Positions 33,152 to 44,008 are shown, counted from the stretch's first letter. The stretch: 64,000 bases of DNA from AR5 sp041497115 (GCA_041497115.1 JBGQFW010000011.1:1-64000); one strand, 5' to 3'. Made by a program: numbers and translations. Notes: generated by a model not told the origin, from the sequence alone.

Positions 33152-34438
33152 ATGCAGCCGTTCGCGAGGATCGAGGTCGTCGAGTTCGGCCAGTTCATCG
33201 CGGTGCCCTTCTGCGCCCAGCTCCTGGCCGAGGGCGGCGCTCACGTCGTCAAGGTGGAGTCGCTCGAGGGCGATCCGGTCCGCCACCTGGCGCCGCCGGC
33301 GCCCGGCGAGTCGCGCCACTTCATCTCGCGCAACCGCGGCAAGCACGTGCTGCCGCTCGACCTCCGCCACGCCGGCGCCCGGCCGGTGATCGAGCGGCTG
33401 CTGGCCCGCGCCGACGTCGTGCTGACCAACTTCCGTCCCGGCTTCGCCGACGAGCTGGGGCTCGACGGGGCGAGCCTGGCGCCGCGCTTCCCGCGGCTGA
33501 TCGTCGGCAACGTGAGCGCGTTCGGGCGCCGCGGCCCCGACGCGCGGCTGGCCGGCATGGACATGGTCGTGCAGGCGCGCAGCGGCCTGATGGCCACGCT
33601 CGGGCGGATGCAGGACGGCGTGCCGACGGCGGGCGACGCGCCGGTCGCCGACTACATGTGCGCGCTGATCCTCTCCTTCGGCATCGCCGCCGCCCTGCTC
33701 CGCCGCGAGCGCACCGGGCGCGGCGGCGAGGTGGACGTGGCGCTGCTGATGGCCGCGCTCGTCGCCCAGAACAACTCGTTCGTGCGCGTCGAGGCGGTGG
33801 ACGCCCCCGCGCACGCCGCCACGCTGGCGCGCCTGGCCGAGCTGCGCGCGTCCGGGCGGCCCCACGCCGAACAGGCCGCGCTCATGCCCACCACCCGCAC
33901 GCCCGGCATGAGCGGCGTCTACTACCGCACCTACACCACGCGCGACGCCGCCCTCGCCGTCGCCTGCGTGAGCCCGGGGCTGCAGCGCACGTTCATGAAG
34001 GCGCTCGGCCTGGAAGACCGCGCCCACGCGCAGCCGATCCTCGACCGCGACGCCCTCGCCCGCCACTACGCCGAGCTGCGCGGCCGGGCCGAGGCCGCGC
34101 TGGCCTCGCGCACGACGGCTGAGTGGAAGGCCGTCTTCGACGCCCACGGCGTGCCGGCGGCGGGCGTGGCGTTCTCGGTCGAGCTCCTCGACGACCCGCA
34201 GGTGCTCGCCAACGGCCTCCTGCACGACCTCGCCCACCCCGCGCTGGGGGCGGTTCGCGTCCTGGCGCCCCCGCTCCGGATGGATGGCGACGGGTTCCTC
34301 CCCGCCCCGGCCACGGCCCCGTTCGGCAGCGAGACCCGGGCGCTCCTGACCTCCCTGAGCTTCACCGACGAGGAGGTCGAGGGCCTCCTGGGGGCCGGTG
34401 TGACGCAGGGTGTCAAGAGGGGTGGGAATTCGGCCTGA
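33152..34438 (+). CDS. CaiB/BaiF family CoA-transferase
   Basis: A 428-residue class III CoA-transferase, which moves CoA between carboxylic acids through an enzyme-bound anhydride. IEVVEFGQFIAVPFCAQLL, VVKVESLEGDPVR and VLTNFRPGF are family blocks. The catalytic Asp lies in GMDMVVQARSG (near 137). It is normal in length for the family. It is divergent from the hydroxyacid oxidase, consistent with organic-acid activation. The acyl donor and acceptor are unknown. Confidence 0.92.
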   Translation: MQPFARIEVVEFGQFIAVPFCAQLLAEGGAHVVKVESLEGDPVRHLAPPAPGESRHFISRNRGKHVLPLDLRHAGARPVIERLLARADVVLTNFRPGFADELGLDGASLAPRFPRLIVGNVSAFGRRGPDARLAGMDMVVQARSGLMATLGRMQDGVPTAGDAPVADYMCALILSFGIAAALLRRERTGRGGEVDVALLMAALVAQNNSFVRVEAVDAPAHAATLARLAELRASGRPHAEQAALMPTTRTPGMSGVYYRTYTTRDAALAVACVSPGLQRTFMKALGLEDRAHAQPILDRDALARHYAELRGRAEAALASRTTAEWKAVFDAHGVPAAGVAFSVELLDDPQVLANGLLHDLAHPALGAVRVLAPPLRMDGDGFLPAPATAPFGSETRALLTSLSFTDEEVEGLLGAGVTQGVKRGGNSA

Positions 34439-34486
34439 AATGTGGCATCTTACCGCGGTCGTTCGTTCAGCGAGGAGGAGCCCCTT

Positions 34487-34720
34487 ATGCAGGTAGTTGC
34501 CCTGTCCACGCCCACCCGTACGGGCTGGTCGTGGAGGATCGTGAACGCCGCCGGCGAGACGATCGAGGAGTCGCGCGAGCGATATCCGAGCATCGCCACC
34601 GCCGTCGCCACCGGCCGCAGCCGCCTGAGCCGCATGAAGATCGTCGACCGCTCGACGCCGCCCCGTCCCTATCGCGCCGCCGCCCAGGTCAAGGCGGCCG
34701 CCATGCGGAAGTCTTCGTGA
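34487..34720 (+). CDS. Small hypothetical protein co-translated with rpsU
   Basis: 77 residues from an ATG preceded by GAGGAGGAG. TRTGWSWRIVNAAGETIEES looks like a short beta-rich module, followed by a basic C-terminus. No family is recognised. Its stop overlaps the rpsU GTG start as GTGA, so it is read just before ribosomal protein S21. A ribosome- or stress-linked function is only inference. Confidence 0.65.
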   Translation: MQVVALSTPTRTGWSWRIVNAAGETIEESRERYPSIATAVATGRSRLSRMKIVDRSTPPRPYRAAAQVKAAAMRKSS

Positions 34721-34920
34721 AGATCGAGGTCATCGACAACCAGATCGAAGCGGCGCTCAAGGCCCTCAAGAAGCGGATGCAGAAGGAGGGCCTGTTCCAG
34801 GAGATGAAGCGCCGCGCGCACTACGAGAAGCCCTCGGTCAAGCGCAAGCGCAAGGCGGCCCAGGCGCGCCGCAAGCGGCGCAAGGCCATGCGCCGGCAGC
34901 AGCAGTCCGACGAAGACTAG
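34717..34920 (+). CDS. rpsU: 30S ribosomal protein S21
   Basis: A 67-residue, very basic small-subunit protein. EAALKALKKRMQKEGLFQEM (near 11-30) and YEKPSVKRKRKAAQARRKRR (near 36-55) match S21. It helps the 30S subunit engage mRNA. GTG start coupled to the preceding ORF. The common rpsU-dnaG-rpoD context is absent. Confidence 0.95.
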   Translation: MKIEVIDNQIEAALKALKKRMQKEGLFQEMKRRAHYEKPSVKRKRKAAQARRKRRKAMRRQQQSDED

Positions 34921-34951
34921 GCCCGAGCGCGAACGGCCGGCTGCCCGGCCG

Positions 34952-35163
34952 CCGCGCGCAACGCCGGAGGCGCCCGCCTTCGGTCTCGCCCGTCAGCCCG
35001 CTCGCGAGTATCGCTCGCTCTCGATCGTGATCCCCTGCTACAACGAGCGGCGCACGCTGGCGGCGGTGGTCGTGGGAGGTGCCGGTCTGCTACGCGCCGC
35101 GCACCGTCGCCGAGGGCAAGAAGATCCGCGGGCGCGACGGCGCGCAGGCGGTGTGGACGCTGC
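34952..35163 (+). pseudogene. Remnant of a family 2 glycosyltransferase with its middle deleted
   Basis: The N-terminal nucleotide-sugar strand of a GT2 enzyme, YRSLSIVIPCYNERRTLAAV, is followed within a few bases by the C-terminal end WEVPVCYAPRTVAEGKKI and GRDGAQAVWTLLRYRV, which reads in a different frame. About 170 residues, including the DxD and catalytic region, are missing, and the junction (near 35070-35076) shifts the frame. No start codon lies in frame close upstream. It is therefore a collapsed dolichol-phosphate-mannosyltransferase-like gene. It ends against the convergent HAD gene. Confidence 0.75.
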
Positions 35164-35167
35164 TCCG

Positions 35168-35830
35168 CTACCGCGTCGGGGACTCGCCGCCCAGGTCGAA
35201 CCCCAGCAGCGCCGCCAGCGCGCGCAGCGCGACGGCGGGATCGTCCACCTTGATCGTCGCCATCCCTAGCGCGCGGGCGGGCTTGAGGTTGCCGCCGATG
35301 TCGTCCAGGAACGCGGTGCGCGCGGGCGGCACGCCGAGCGCGTCGCACGCCAGCGTGTAGATGCGCGGGTCGGGCTTGCGCAGCCCGACCACCCGCGACT
35401 CGACGAAGACGTCGAAGTGTGCGCGCAGGCGATGGGGGATGACGTCGTCGGCCTCGCCCGCCCGCCGCCAGTTGTTGGTCAGCGCGCCCACTCGCAGCCC
35501 CCGCGCGCGGATGCGCCGGATCGCCTCCAGCATCGCCGGCCGCGCCACGCCGGCCTCGGCGATCGCCGCCATGATCGCGGCGCCGTCCACCGCGAGGCCG
35601 TGCGCGCGGCAGTCGGCCTCGAAGGGCGCGCAGAAGGTCTCGGCGGTCAGCTCGCCGCGCTCCAGCCGCGCCCACGCCCCCGTCTCGCCGCCCGCCGCCA
35701 CCACGCGGCTGATCGCGTTGGGCGCCAGCCCGCGCGCGGCCTCGTAGCGCGCGAGGGCGTGCAGCGGCGACTCCATGACGACGCCGCCCATGTCGAACAG
35801 CACGCCCGCGATGGCCGCCACGCCCGCCAT
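35168..35830 (-). CDS. HAD family hydrolase
   Basis: A 220-residue haloacid-dehalogenase-fold phosphatase. Motif I is VLFDMGGVVMES with one Asp (near residue 13) and a Gly in place of the usual second Asp, as in epoxide-hydrolase-N-terminal-like HADs. Motif II is GALTNNW (near 115), motif III is RKPDPRIY (Lys near 150) and motif IV is AFLDDIGGNLKPA. GGAGATAAG precedes the ATG. A second acidic residue is missing from motif I, so the substrate may be unusual. It is divergent from the acyl-CoA operon. Confidence 0.87.
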   Translation of the reverse strand: MAGVAAIAGVLFDMGGVVMESPLHALARYEAARGLAPNAISRVVAAGGETGAWARLERGELTAETFCAPFEADCRAHGLAVDGAAIMAAIAEAGVARPAMLEAIRRIRARGLRVGALTNNWRRAGEADDVIPHRLRAHFDVFVESRVVGLRKPDPRIYTLACDALGVPPARTAFLDDIGGNLKPARALGMATIKVDDPAVALRALAALLGFDLGGESPTR

Positions 35831-35893
35831 CTTATCTCCACGTGATACCATCCCGGCATTCCCGGGCCGATTCCCGACGAACGAGGAGTTGCC

Positions 35894-37977
<2,084 letters not shown>

Positions 37978-37981
<4 letters not shown>

Positions 37982-39384
37982 GCGCCGACCTCGCGTTCAC
38001 GCCGGCGACCGAGCTGGCCGCGCTGATCCGCGCGCGCACGCTCTCGCCGGTGGAGCTCACGCGCGCCGTGCTGGAGCGGATCGAGCGGCTCAACCTCACG
38101 CTCAACGCGTTCTGCACGCTCACGCCGGAGGCCGCGCTGGCCGCCGCGCGCGAGGCCGAGCAGGCCGTGATGGGGGGCCGGCCGCTGGGACCGCTGCACG
38201 GCCTGCCGTTCTCGGTCAAGGACCTGGCGCTCACCCGGGGCGTGCGCACGATGTTCGGCTCGCACATCTTCGCCGCCCGTGTGCCCGACGTGGACGCGCC
38301 GTACGTGCGCCGGCTGCGCGAGGCGGGCGGGATCTTCATCGGCAAGACGGCGTCGCCGGAGTTCGGCTGGAAGGCGCTGGGCGACAGCCCGCTCACCGGC
38401 ATCACGCGCAACCCGTGGAATCCCGAGGTGACGACGGGCGGCTCCAGCGCGGGCGCCGGCGCGGCGGCCGCCGCCGGGCTCGGCCCGCTGCACCAGGGCT
38501 CCGACGGCGCCGGCTCGATCCGTATCCCGTCGGCGTTCTGCGGGATCGTCGGCGTGAAGGCCACCTACGGCCGCGTCCCCCTCTGGCCGGTGTCGAACAA
38601 CGACTACGCGACCCACGCCGGGCCGATGACGCGCACCGTCGCCGACGCCGCGCTGATGCTCGGCGTGATGGCCGGCCCCGACCCGTGGGACACGACCTCG
38701 CTCGAGAGCCCGCCCGCCGACTACACCGCCGCGCTCGCGCGCGGCGTGGCGGGGTTGCGCGTGGCGTTCAGCCCCGACCTCGGCGGCCTGCGCGTGGATC
38801 CCGAGGTCGCCGCGGTGGTCGCCGCCGCCGTGCGGGCGTTCGAGCCGCTCGGCGCGCGGGTCGAGGAGGTGAAGCCGGGCTTCGCCGACTCGCACGCGAT
38901 GATCCGCCTCATGTGGGGCGCGCACTACATCGGCAACTACGGCCAGTACCTCGACGAGTGGCGGGCGCGCATGGATCCCGGCCTCGTCGCGTGCATGGAG
39001 GACGCCAAGCGCTGGACCGCGCAGGAGTACGTCGCGATGCGCGGGCGGCGGATCGGCTACTGGGACAGCGTGCGCCCGCTCTTCGAGACCTACGACCTGC
39101 TGCTCACGCCGACGGTGTCGGTGGCGCCGTTCGGCGTCGGCAAGCTGAATCCCGACGGCTGGCCGCAGCACGCGTGGGACTGGTTCCCGTGGGCGTCGTT
39201 CTCCTACCCGTTCAACTTCACCGGGCAGCCGGCCGCGACGGTGCCGGCCGGCCTCACCGCCGCCGGGCTGCCCGTCGGCCTGCAGATCGTCGGCCGCCGC
39301 TTCGCCGAGACGACGGTGCTGCAGGCGGCGGCGGCGTTCGAGCAGGCGCGGCCGTGGGCGGCGCGCCGGCCGAGGATCTCGTGA
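37978..39384 (+). CDS. Amidase (amidase signature family)
   Basis: A 468-residue serine amidohydrolase of the GatA/FAAH fold that cleaves an amide to an acid and ammonia or amine. The catalytic Ser-cisSer-Lys set is visible: Lys in FSVKDLALT (near 80), Ser in TGGSSAGAGAAA (near 154) and Ser in GAGSIRIPSAFCG (near 176). GTG start overlaps the hydratase stop. It is not expected to be GatA, since no gatB/C is nearby. It may release an acid for the CoA-dependent enzymes in this operon. Confidence 0.92.
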
Positions 39385-40286
39385 CGAAGGACCCCGTCGG
39401 CTTCATCGGGCTCGGCACGATGGGCGGCCCCATGGCCGCCAACCTCGCCCGCGCCGGCGTGCCGCTCGTCGTCCACGACCCGAGCCCCGCCGCCACCGCC
39501 GCCGCGGCGAAGCACGCCGGCGTGACGGTCGCCGGCTCGCCCGCGGAGGTCGCCGGCCGCGTCGGGGTGCTCTTCAGCGCGCTGCCCAACGACGACGTCG
39601 TGCGCGCGGCCTACCTCGGCCCCGGCGGCGTCGCCGCGGGCGGGCGGGCCGGCCTCGTCACCTGCGACTGCTCGACGGTGAGCCCCGAGGCCACGCTCGA
39701 GGTGGCCGCCGACCTCGCGGCGCGGAGCATCACGCACATGGACACGCCGATGCTCGGCTCGCAGCCGCAGGCGGTGTCGGGCGAGATCTTCTTCATCGTG
39801 GGCGGTGAGCGCGCGACGCTCGACACGATCACGCCCTATCTCGAGATCATGGGCCGGCTGCACATGTACGTGGGCGCCTCCGCGGCCGGCAACCGGGTGA
39901 AGCTGCTCCACAACGGCCTTGTCGCGGTGACCGCGGTGGCGGTGGCCGAGGCTCTCGGCGCCTGCGTGCAGTCGGGGGTGGACCCCTACGTGTTCTACGA
40001 CGTCGTGAAGAACGGCGGCGGCATGGCCTTCGGCACGTACTTCGACCGCCGCGTCAAGCGCATGCTCGACGGCGACTTCTCGCCGACCTTCATGGCCGAG
40101 CTGATGCTGAAGGACGCGCGGCTGGCGCTGGACCTCGCGCGCGCCGTGCGGGTGCCGGCGCCGATCCTCGAGGAGACGACGCGCACCTACGCGGAGGCCG
40201 TCGCCGACGGCTGGGGCAAGGAAGACTTCTCCGCCGTCACCCACGTCGTCGAGAAGCGGATCGGGCGGCGCGTCACGCAGCGATAG
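39381..40286 (+). CDS. NAD(P)-dependent oxidoreductase, 3-hydroxyisobutyrate dehydrogenase family
   Basis: A 301-residue beta-hydroxyacid dehydrogenase. The Rossmann start is GFIGLGTMGGPMAANLA (near 7-23). Substrate block DTPMLGSQPQAVSGEIFFIV (near 117-136) and the catalytic Lys in NRVKLLHNGL (near 173) are present. It oxidises 3-hydroxyisobutyrate, tartronate semialdehyde or a similar acid. GTG start overlaps the amidase stop as GTGA. Confidence 0.92.
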   Translation: MTKDPVGFIGLGTMGGPMAANLARAGVPLVVHDPSPAATAAAAKHAGVTVAGSPAEVAGRVGVLFSALPNDDVVRAAYLGPGGVAAGGRAGLVTCDCSTVSPEATLEVAADLAARSITHMDTPMLGSQPQAVSGEIFFIVGGERATLDTITPYLEIMGRLHMYVGASAAGNRVKLLHNGLVAVTAVAVAEALGACVQSGVDPYVFYDVVKNGGGMAFGTYFDRRVKRMLDGDFSPTFMAELMLKDARLALDLARAVRVPAPILEETTRTYAEAVADGWGKEDFSAVTHVVEKRIGRRVTQR

Positions 40287-40288
40287 CC

Positions 40289-40717
40289 GTGCGGCTGCCC
40301 GCCCGCGTCGCGCTCCTCGCCCTGCTGGCCCTCGCCGCCTGCGCCACGCCGCACGGCGCCTCGCCGGTGCTGAGCGATGACGCGCCGGCGCCGCGCGCCG
40401 ACCTCTACGTGTTCAACATCAGCCGGGGCACGATGATCCCGCTGAACCGGCACGTGACGATCGACGGGTTTCCGCTCGTGAGCCTCCCGCGCGAGACCTG
40501 GCGGCGGCTCACCGTCAAGCCGGGGGCGCACGAGCTGGTGCTCGACGGCCAGCGGCTCCCCCTCGAGATCGCCGACGGCGGCGCGTATTTCGTCGTCGTC
40601 GCCCACCATCCGGCGCGCGCCTGGCTGGTGCCGGTCGGCGCCCACCCGATCTTCATCCGCGCCATCGGCGAGGCCGACGCCCTGCGCCTGTTCACGGAGA
40701 TGAAAGAGGCGCAGTGA
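40289..40717 (+). CDS. Putative lipoprotein of unknown function
   Basis: 142 residues from a GTG start two bases after the previous stop. The N-terminus ends in LALAACATP, a lipobox with the lipidated Cys at residue 18. The mature part is mostly beta (FNISRGTMIPLNRHVTIDG, VKPGAHELVLDG), resembling DUF2846-like lipoproteins. It is anchored to a membrane facing the periplasm. It overlaps the amidohydrolase gene as GTGA, although its role in the operon is not obvious. Confidence 0.75.
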   Translation: MRLPARVALLALLALAACATPHGASPVLSDDAPAPRADLYVFNISRGTMIPLNRHVTIDGFPLVSLPRETWRRLTVKPGAHELVLDGQRLPLEIADGGAYFVVVAHHPARAWLVPVGAHPIFIRAIGEADALRLFTEMKEAQ

Positions 40718-41625
40718 TCGGCGACCGGCCGATCGTGGACGCGCACCAGCACTTCTGGGACCCCGCGCGCAACCCGTACCCGTGGCTGACGGGAGCCCCG
40801 CTCGCCGACTTCCGCTACGGCGACTACACGTCCCTCCCGCGCCCCTACCTGCCCGACGACTTCCGCCGCGACGCCGGCGGCCATCGCGTGGTGGCGACTG
40901 TGCACATGGAAGCCGAGTGGGATCCCGCCGACGAGGTGGGCGAGACGCGCTGGCTGGCCGGCGTGCGCGCGCGCCACGGGCTGCCCACCGTCGCCGTCGG
41001 TCACGCGCGCTTCGAGGCGCCGGACGTCGAGGGCGTGCTGGCCGGCCACGCCGCGTTCGACTTCGTGCGCGGCATCCGCCAGAAGCCGGCGGCGGCCGCC
41101 ACGCCGGGCGACGCGCGGCGCGGCGCCCCCGGCTCGATGGACGACCCCGCGTGGCGACGCGGCTACGCGCGGCTCGACGCCCACCGCCTGCACTTCGACG
41201 TGCAGACGCCGTGGTGGCACCTCGACGCCCTGGCCGACCTCGCGCGGGACTTCCCCGGCATCCCGATCGTGATCAACCACACCGCCCTGCCCGCCGACCG
41301 CAGCGCCGGCGCGCTCGCGGGCTGGCGCCGCGCGCTGCAGACCGCCGCTGCGCAGCCGAACGTGACGATCAAGATCTCCGGCCTCGGCCAGCGCGACCGG
41401 TCGTGGCCGCGCGAGGCCAACCGGCAGGTGGTCCGCGACACCATCGCGATCTTCGGCGTTGCCCGCTGCATGTTCGCCAGCAACTTCCCGGTGGACGGCC
41501 TCTGCGTGGGCTATCGCGACCTCTTCGACGCCTTCGCGGAGTTCGTCGCCGACCGGCCGCCCGCCGAGCAGCGGGCGCTCTTCCACGACAACGCCGCGCG
41601 GATCTACCGGATCGGCGCGATTTGA
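40714..41625 (+). CDS. Amidohydrolase family protein (TIM-barrel, lactonase-like)
   Basis: A 303-residue amidohydrolase_2 enzyme related to fuconolactonase and 2-pyrone-4,6-dicarboxylate lactonase. The metal start is VDAHQHFWDP (near 8-17), then VNHTALPADR near 190 and the late Asp in MFASNFPVDGL (near 257). GTG start overlaps the lipoprotein stop. It ends the five-gene operon. The stop codon lies inside the -35 hexamer of the next promoter. Confidence 0.88.
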   Translation: MIGDRPIVDAHQHFWDPARNPYPWLTGAPLADFRYGDYTSLPRPYLPDDFRRDAGGHRVVATVHMEAEWDPADEVGETRWLAGVRARHGLPTVAVGHARFEAPDVEGVLAGHAAFDFVRGIRQKPAAAATPGDARRGAPGSMDDPAWRRGYARLDAHRLHFDVQTPWWHLDALADLARDFPGIPIVINHTALPADRSAGALAGWRRALQTAAAQPNVTIKISGLGQRDRSWPREANRQVVRDTIAIFGVARCMFASNFPVDGLCVGYRDLFDAFAEFVADRPPAEQRALFHDNAARIYRIGAI

Positions 41626-41650
41626 CATCGGCAGCGGCCCCGGCGACACT
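41622..41650 (+). promoter_or_regulatory. Candidate promoter for the leuA leader
   Basis: A consensus TTGACA, 17 bases and GACACT (weak -10) lie at the end of the amidohydrolase gene. Transcription would start about 41657, only a few bases before the leader ATG, implying a nearly leaderless leader peptide. Confidence 0.4.
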
Positions 41651-41660
41651 ACGTGGGCAC

Positions 41661-41735
41661 ATGGACACGAGCGCTCCTGCGACAGTGAGGACGACGAGGG
41701 GGACTTCCCCGCTCGCGAGCCTGTCCCTGACCTAG
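41661..41735 (+). CDS. Candidate leuA leader peptide (24 residues)
   Basis: ATG-started frame of 24 codons ending in LASLSLT and a TAG that overlaps the left arm of the next hairpin. Three Leu codons fall in the last eight sense codons, one each at 41712, 41721 and 41727. This is what a leucine-responsive attenuation peptide would need, although the Leu codons are not contiguous. There is no conventional ribosome site. Confidence 0.45.
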   Translation: MDTSAPATVRTTRGTSPLASLSLT

Positions 41736-41758
41736 GCGCGCGCCCAAGGGCGCGCGCC
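41735..41758 (+). promoter_or_regulatory. Perfect inverted repeat before the leuA terminator
   Basis: GGCGCGCGCCC and GGGCGCGCGCC are exact inverted copies separated by AA, giving a very stable hairpin that begins in the leader stop codon and ends one base before the terminator. A ribosome stopped at the leader end would block its left arm, so it could serve as an anti-antiterminator or pause hairpin. Confidence 0.6.
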
Positions 41759-41795
41759 AAAAAAGCCTCTCCCGCACACCCGGGGAGGCTTTTTT
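41759..41795 (+). terminator. Strong rho-independent terminator upstream of leuA
   Basis: AAAAAAGCCTCTCC pairs with GGGGAGGCTTTTTT around a nine-base loop, with six T after the stem and six A before it (so it may work both ways). It is 25 bases before the leuA start, so it would stop leuA transcription unless relieved; it may also end the upstream operon. Confidence 0.85.
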
Positions 41796-41819
41796 ATTTG
41801 CCCGAACAAGGAGGCCCCC

Positions 41820-43502
41820 GTGGCGCCGAAGGCAGGTGCACCGACCCCGATGCCGTTCCATCTCTATCGGCCGTTCACGCCGATCCCGCTGCCGGATCGC
41901 ACGTGGCCCGGCCGGGTCATCACGCGCGCCCCCCGGTGGTGCAGCGTGGACCTGCGCGACGGCAACCAGGCGCTGATCGATCCCATGGACCAGGAGCGCA
42001 AGCGGCGGATGTTCGACCTGCTGGTGCGCTGCGGCTTCAAGGAGATCGAGGTGGGCTTCCCGTCCGCCTCGCAGCCGGACTTCGACTTCGTCCGTCAGAT
42101 CATCGAGGAGGACCTGATCCCCGACGACGTGATGATCCAGGTCCTCACCCAGGCCCGCCCCGAGCTGATCGAGCGCACCTTCGAGTCGCTGCGCGGCGCC
42201 CCGCGGGCGCTCGTGCACCTCTACAACTCGACCTCCACGCTGCAGCGCCGCGTGGTGTTCGGCCTCGACCGGGCGGGCATCGTGGACATCGCGGTGCGCG
42301 CCGCCGCGCTCTGCCGGAAGCTCGTGGCGACGGTCCCGGGGACCGACGTGCACTTCCAGTACTCGCCGGAGAGCTTCACCGGCACCGAGCTCCCATTCGC
42401 CAAGGAGATCTGCGAGGCGGTGATGGACGTGTGGGAGCCGACCACCGAGCGCCCGGTGATCCTGAACCTCCCGGCCACGGTGGAGATGGCGACCGCCAAC
42501 GTGTACGGGGACCAGATCGAGTGGTTCCACCGCAATATCAAAGCGCGCGACACGATCGTGCTCTCGCTGCACCCGCACAACGACCGCGGCACCGCGGTGG
42601 CCGCCGCCGAGTTCGGCGTCATGGCCGGCGCCGATCGCATCGAGGGCACGCTGTTCGGCAACGGCGAGCGCACCGGCAACGTGGACGTCGTCACGCTGGC
42701 GCTCAACCTCTTCAGCCAGGGCGTGGACCCGCGACTGGACTTCACCGACATCGACACCGCCCGGCGCATCGTCGAGCACTGCAACCGGCTGCCGGTGCAC
42801 CCGCGCCATCCCTACGTGGGCGACCTCGTCTACACGGCGTTCTCGGGCTCGCACCAGGACGCGATCAAGAAGGGGTTCGAGGCGCTCGGCAAGGACTACG
42901 ACGTCTGGGAGGTGCCCTACCTGCCGATCGACCCGCACCACCTGGGGCGCAGCTACGAGGCGGTGATCCGGGTCAACAGCCAGTCCGGCAAGGGCGGCGT
43001 CGCCTACATCATGAAGTTCGAGCACGGCCTGGACCTGCCGCGGCGGCTGCAGATCGAGTTCTCCTCGGTGATTCAGAAGCTGACCGAGGCCAGCGGCACC
43101 GAGATCAGCGCCGAGAAGATCTGGGCGGCCTTCGAGAGCACCTACCTGGCGCCGGGCCCCGCGCTGGCGCTCGCCGGCCACCCGATCCTCACCACGGCGG
43201 CGGAGACCGGCGAGACCACGATCGAGGCCGCCGTGCGGCTGCCGGGCGGCCCGCGCATGGTGAAGGGGTGCGGCAACGGGCCCATCGCCGCGTTCGTGGA
43301 CGCCCTCGCGCGCGACGCCGGCATCGCGGTCGAGATCGTGGACTATCACGAGCACGCGCTGGGCGAGGGCGCCGACGCGCGCGCCGCCGCCTACGTGGAG
43401 GCGAAGGTGGGCGGCGGCCGCAGCCGCTGGGGCGTGGGCGTGGACGCCAACATCGTGACGGCGTCGCTGCGCGCGGTGGTGAGCGCGGTCAACCGCGTCT
43501 GA
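41820..43502 (+). CDS. leuA: 2-isopropylmalate synthase
   Basis: 560 residues, the long class of LeuA that condenses acetyl-CoA with 2-ketoisovalerate at the start of leucine synthesis. The N-terminal block SVDLRDGNQALIDPMD (near 42-57) and the metal site LSLHPHNDRGTAVAAAE (near 244-260) are diagnostic; GTLFGNGERTGNVDVVTLAL follows. The C-terminal allosteric LeuA dimer domain (about 420-555) is present, so leucine feedback is likely. GTG start has AAGGAGG at ideal spacing. It stands alone behind a leader and terminator. Confidence 0.96.
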   Translation: MAPKAGAPTPMPFHLYRPFTPIPLPDRTWPGRVITRAPRWCSVDLRDGNQALIDPMDQERKRRMFDLLVRCGFKEIEVGFPSASQPDFDFVRQIIEEDLIPDDVMIQVLTQARPELIERTFESLRGAPRALVHLYNSTSTLQRRVVFGLDRAGIVDIAVRAAALCRKLVATVPGTDVHFQYSPESFTGTELPFAKEICEAVMDVWEPTTERPVILNLPATVEMATANVYGDQIEWFHRNIKARDTIVLSLHPHNDRGTAVAAAEFGVMAGADRIEGTLFGNGERTGNVDVVTLALNLFSQGVDPRLDFTDIDTARRIVEHCNRLPVHPRHPYVGDLVYTAFSGSHQDAIKKGFEALGKDYDVWEVPYLPIDPHHLGRSYEAVIRVNSQSGKGGVAYIMKFEHGLDLPRRLQIEFSSVIQKLTEASGTEISAEKIWAAFESTYLAPGPALALAGHPILTTAAETGETTIEAAVRLPGGPRMVKGCGNGPIAAFVDALARDAGIAVEIVDYHEHALGEGADARAAAYVEAKVGGGRSRWGVGVDANIVTASLRAVVSAVNRV

Positions 43503-43520
43503 GCGGCGGCCGGCAACCGC

Positions 43521-43952
43521 TTAGCGCGCGCGGACGGTCAGCACCGGGCACGGCGCGGCGGCGATCACCCGCGCGGCGACACTGCCGAGGATCAGCCGTC
43601 GCAGCCCGGTCCGTCCGTGGGTGCCCATCACGATCAGGGTGGCCCGCCGCTTGCGCGCGAGGGCGACGATCTGGCGCGCGGGGTTGCCGTCGAGCAGCGC
43701 GACGCCGGCGGTGACGCCGGCGCGCCGCGCCGCCGCCCGCAGCCGGTCGAAGCCCCGGCGGGCCGCCGCCTCGGCGCGCTCCCGCAGCTTCAGCTCCTGC
43801 AGCAGGTAGGTCTCGTCGCCGAACGTGATCGGCTCCAGCACGTGGACGAGCACCAGGCGCGCCCGCTCCCGCCTCGCCACGGCGAGCGCGCGGCGGAACG
43901 CCGGCCGCGCGCCGGGTGAAAAATCCGTCGGGTGAAGGATCAGCCTGGCCAT
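43521..43952 (-). CDS. Universal stress protein (UspA family)
   Basis: A 143-residue single-domain Usp. LILHPTDFSPGARPAFRRAL (residues 4-23) is the N-terminal ATP-binding strand and Asp, and MGTHGRTGLRRLILGSVAAR (near 110-129) with CPVLTVR is the glycine-rich nucleotide loop. The GxxGxxGS-type loop suggests an ATP-binding Usp. It is convergent with leuA (18 bases) and divergent from the AOR operon. Confidence 0.93.
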   Translation of the reverse strand: MARLILHPTDFSPGARPAFRRALAVARRERARLVLVHVLEPITFGDETYLLQELKLRERAEAAARRGFDRLRAAARRAGVTAGVALLDGNPARQIVALARKRRATLIVMGTHGRTGLRRLILGSVAARVIAAAPCPVLTVRAR

Positions 43953-44008
43953 GTCCGCCTGCCTCCCCGGAATGATAGGATGAGGGCCGCTCGAAGGAGG
44001 ATATACCC

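Noticed and set aside
35079..35360. A separate 93-residue protein starting at the glycosyltransferase remnant
   Set aside because: Only its first 38 residues are recognisable, as the end of GT2; the rest is antisense to the HAD gene.
41709..41722. GCTCGCGAGC palindrome in the leuA leader as an operator
   Set aside because: It is short and lies inside the leader coding frame; such palindromes are expected often at this GC content.
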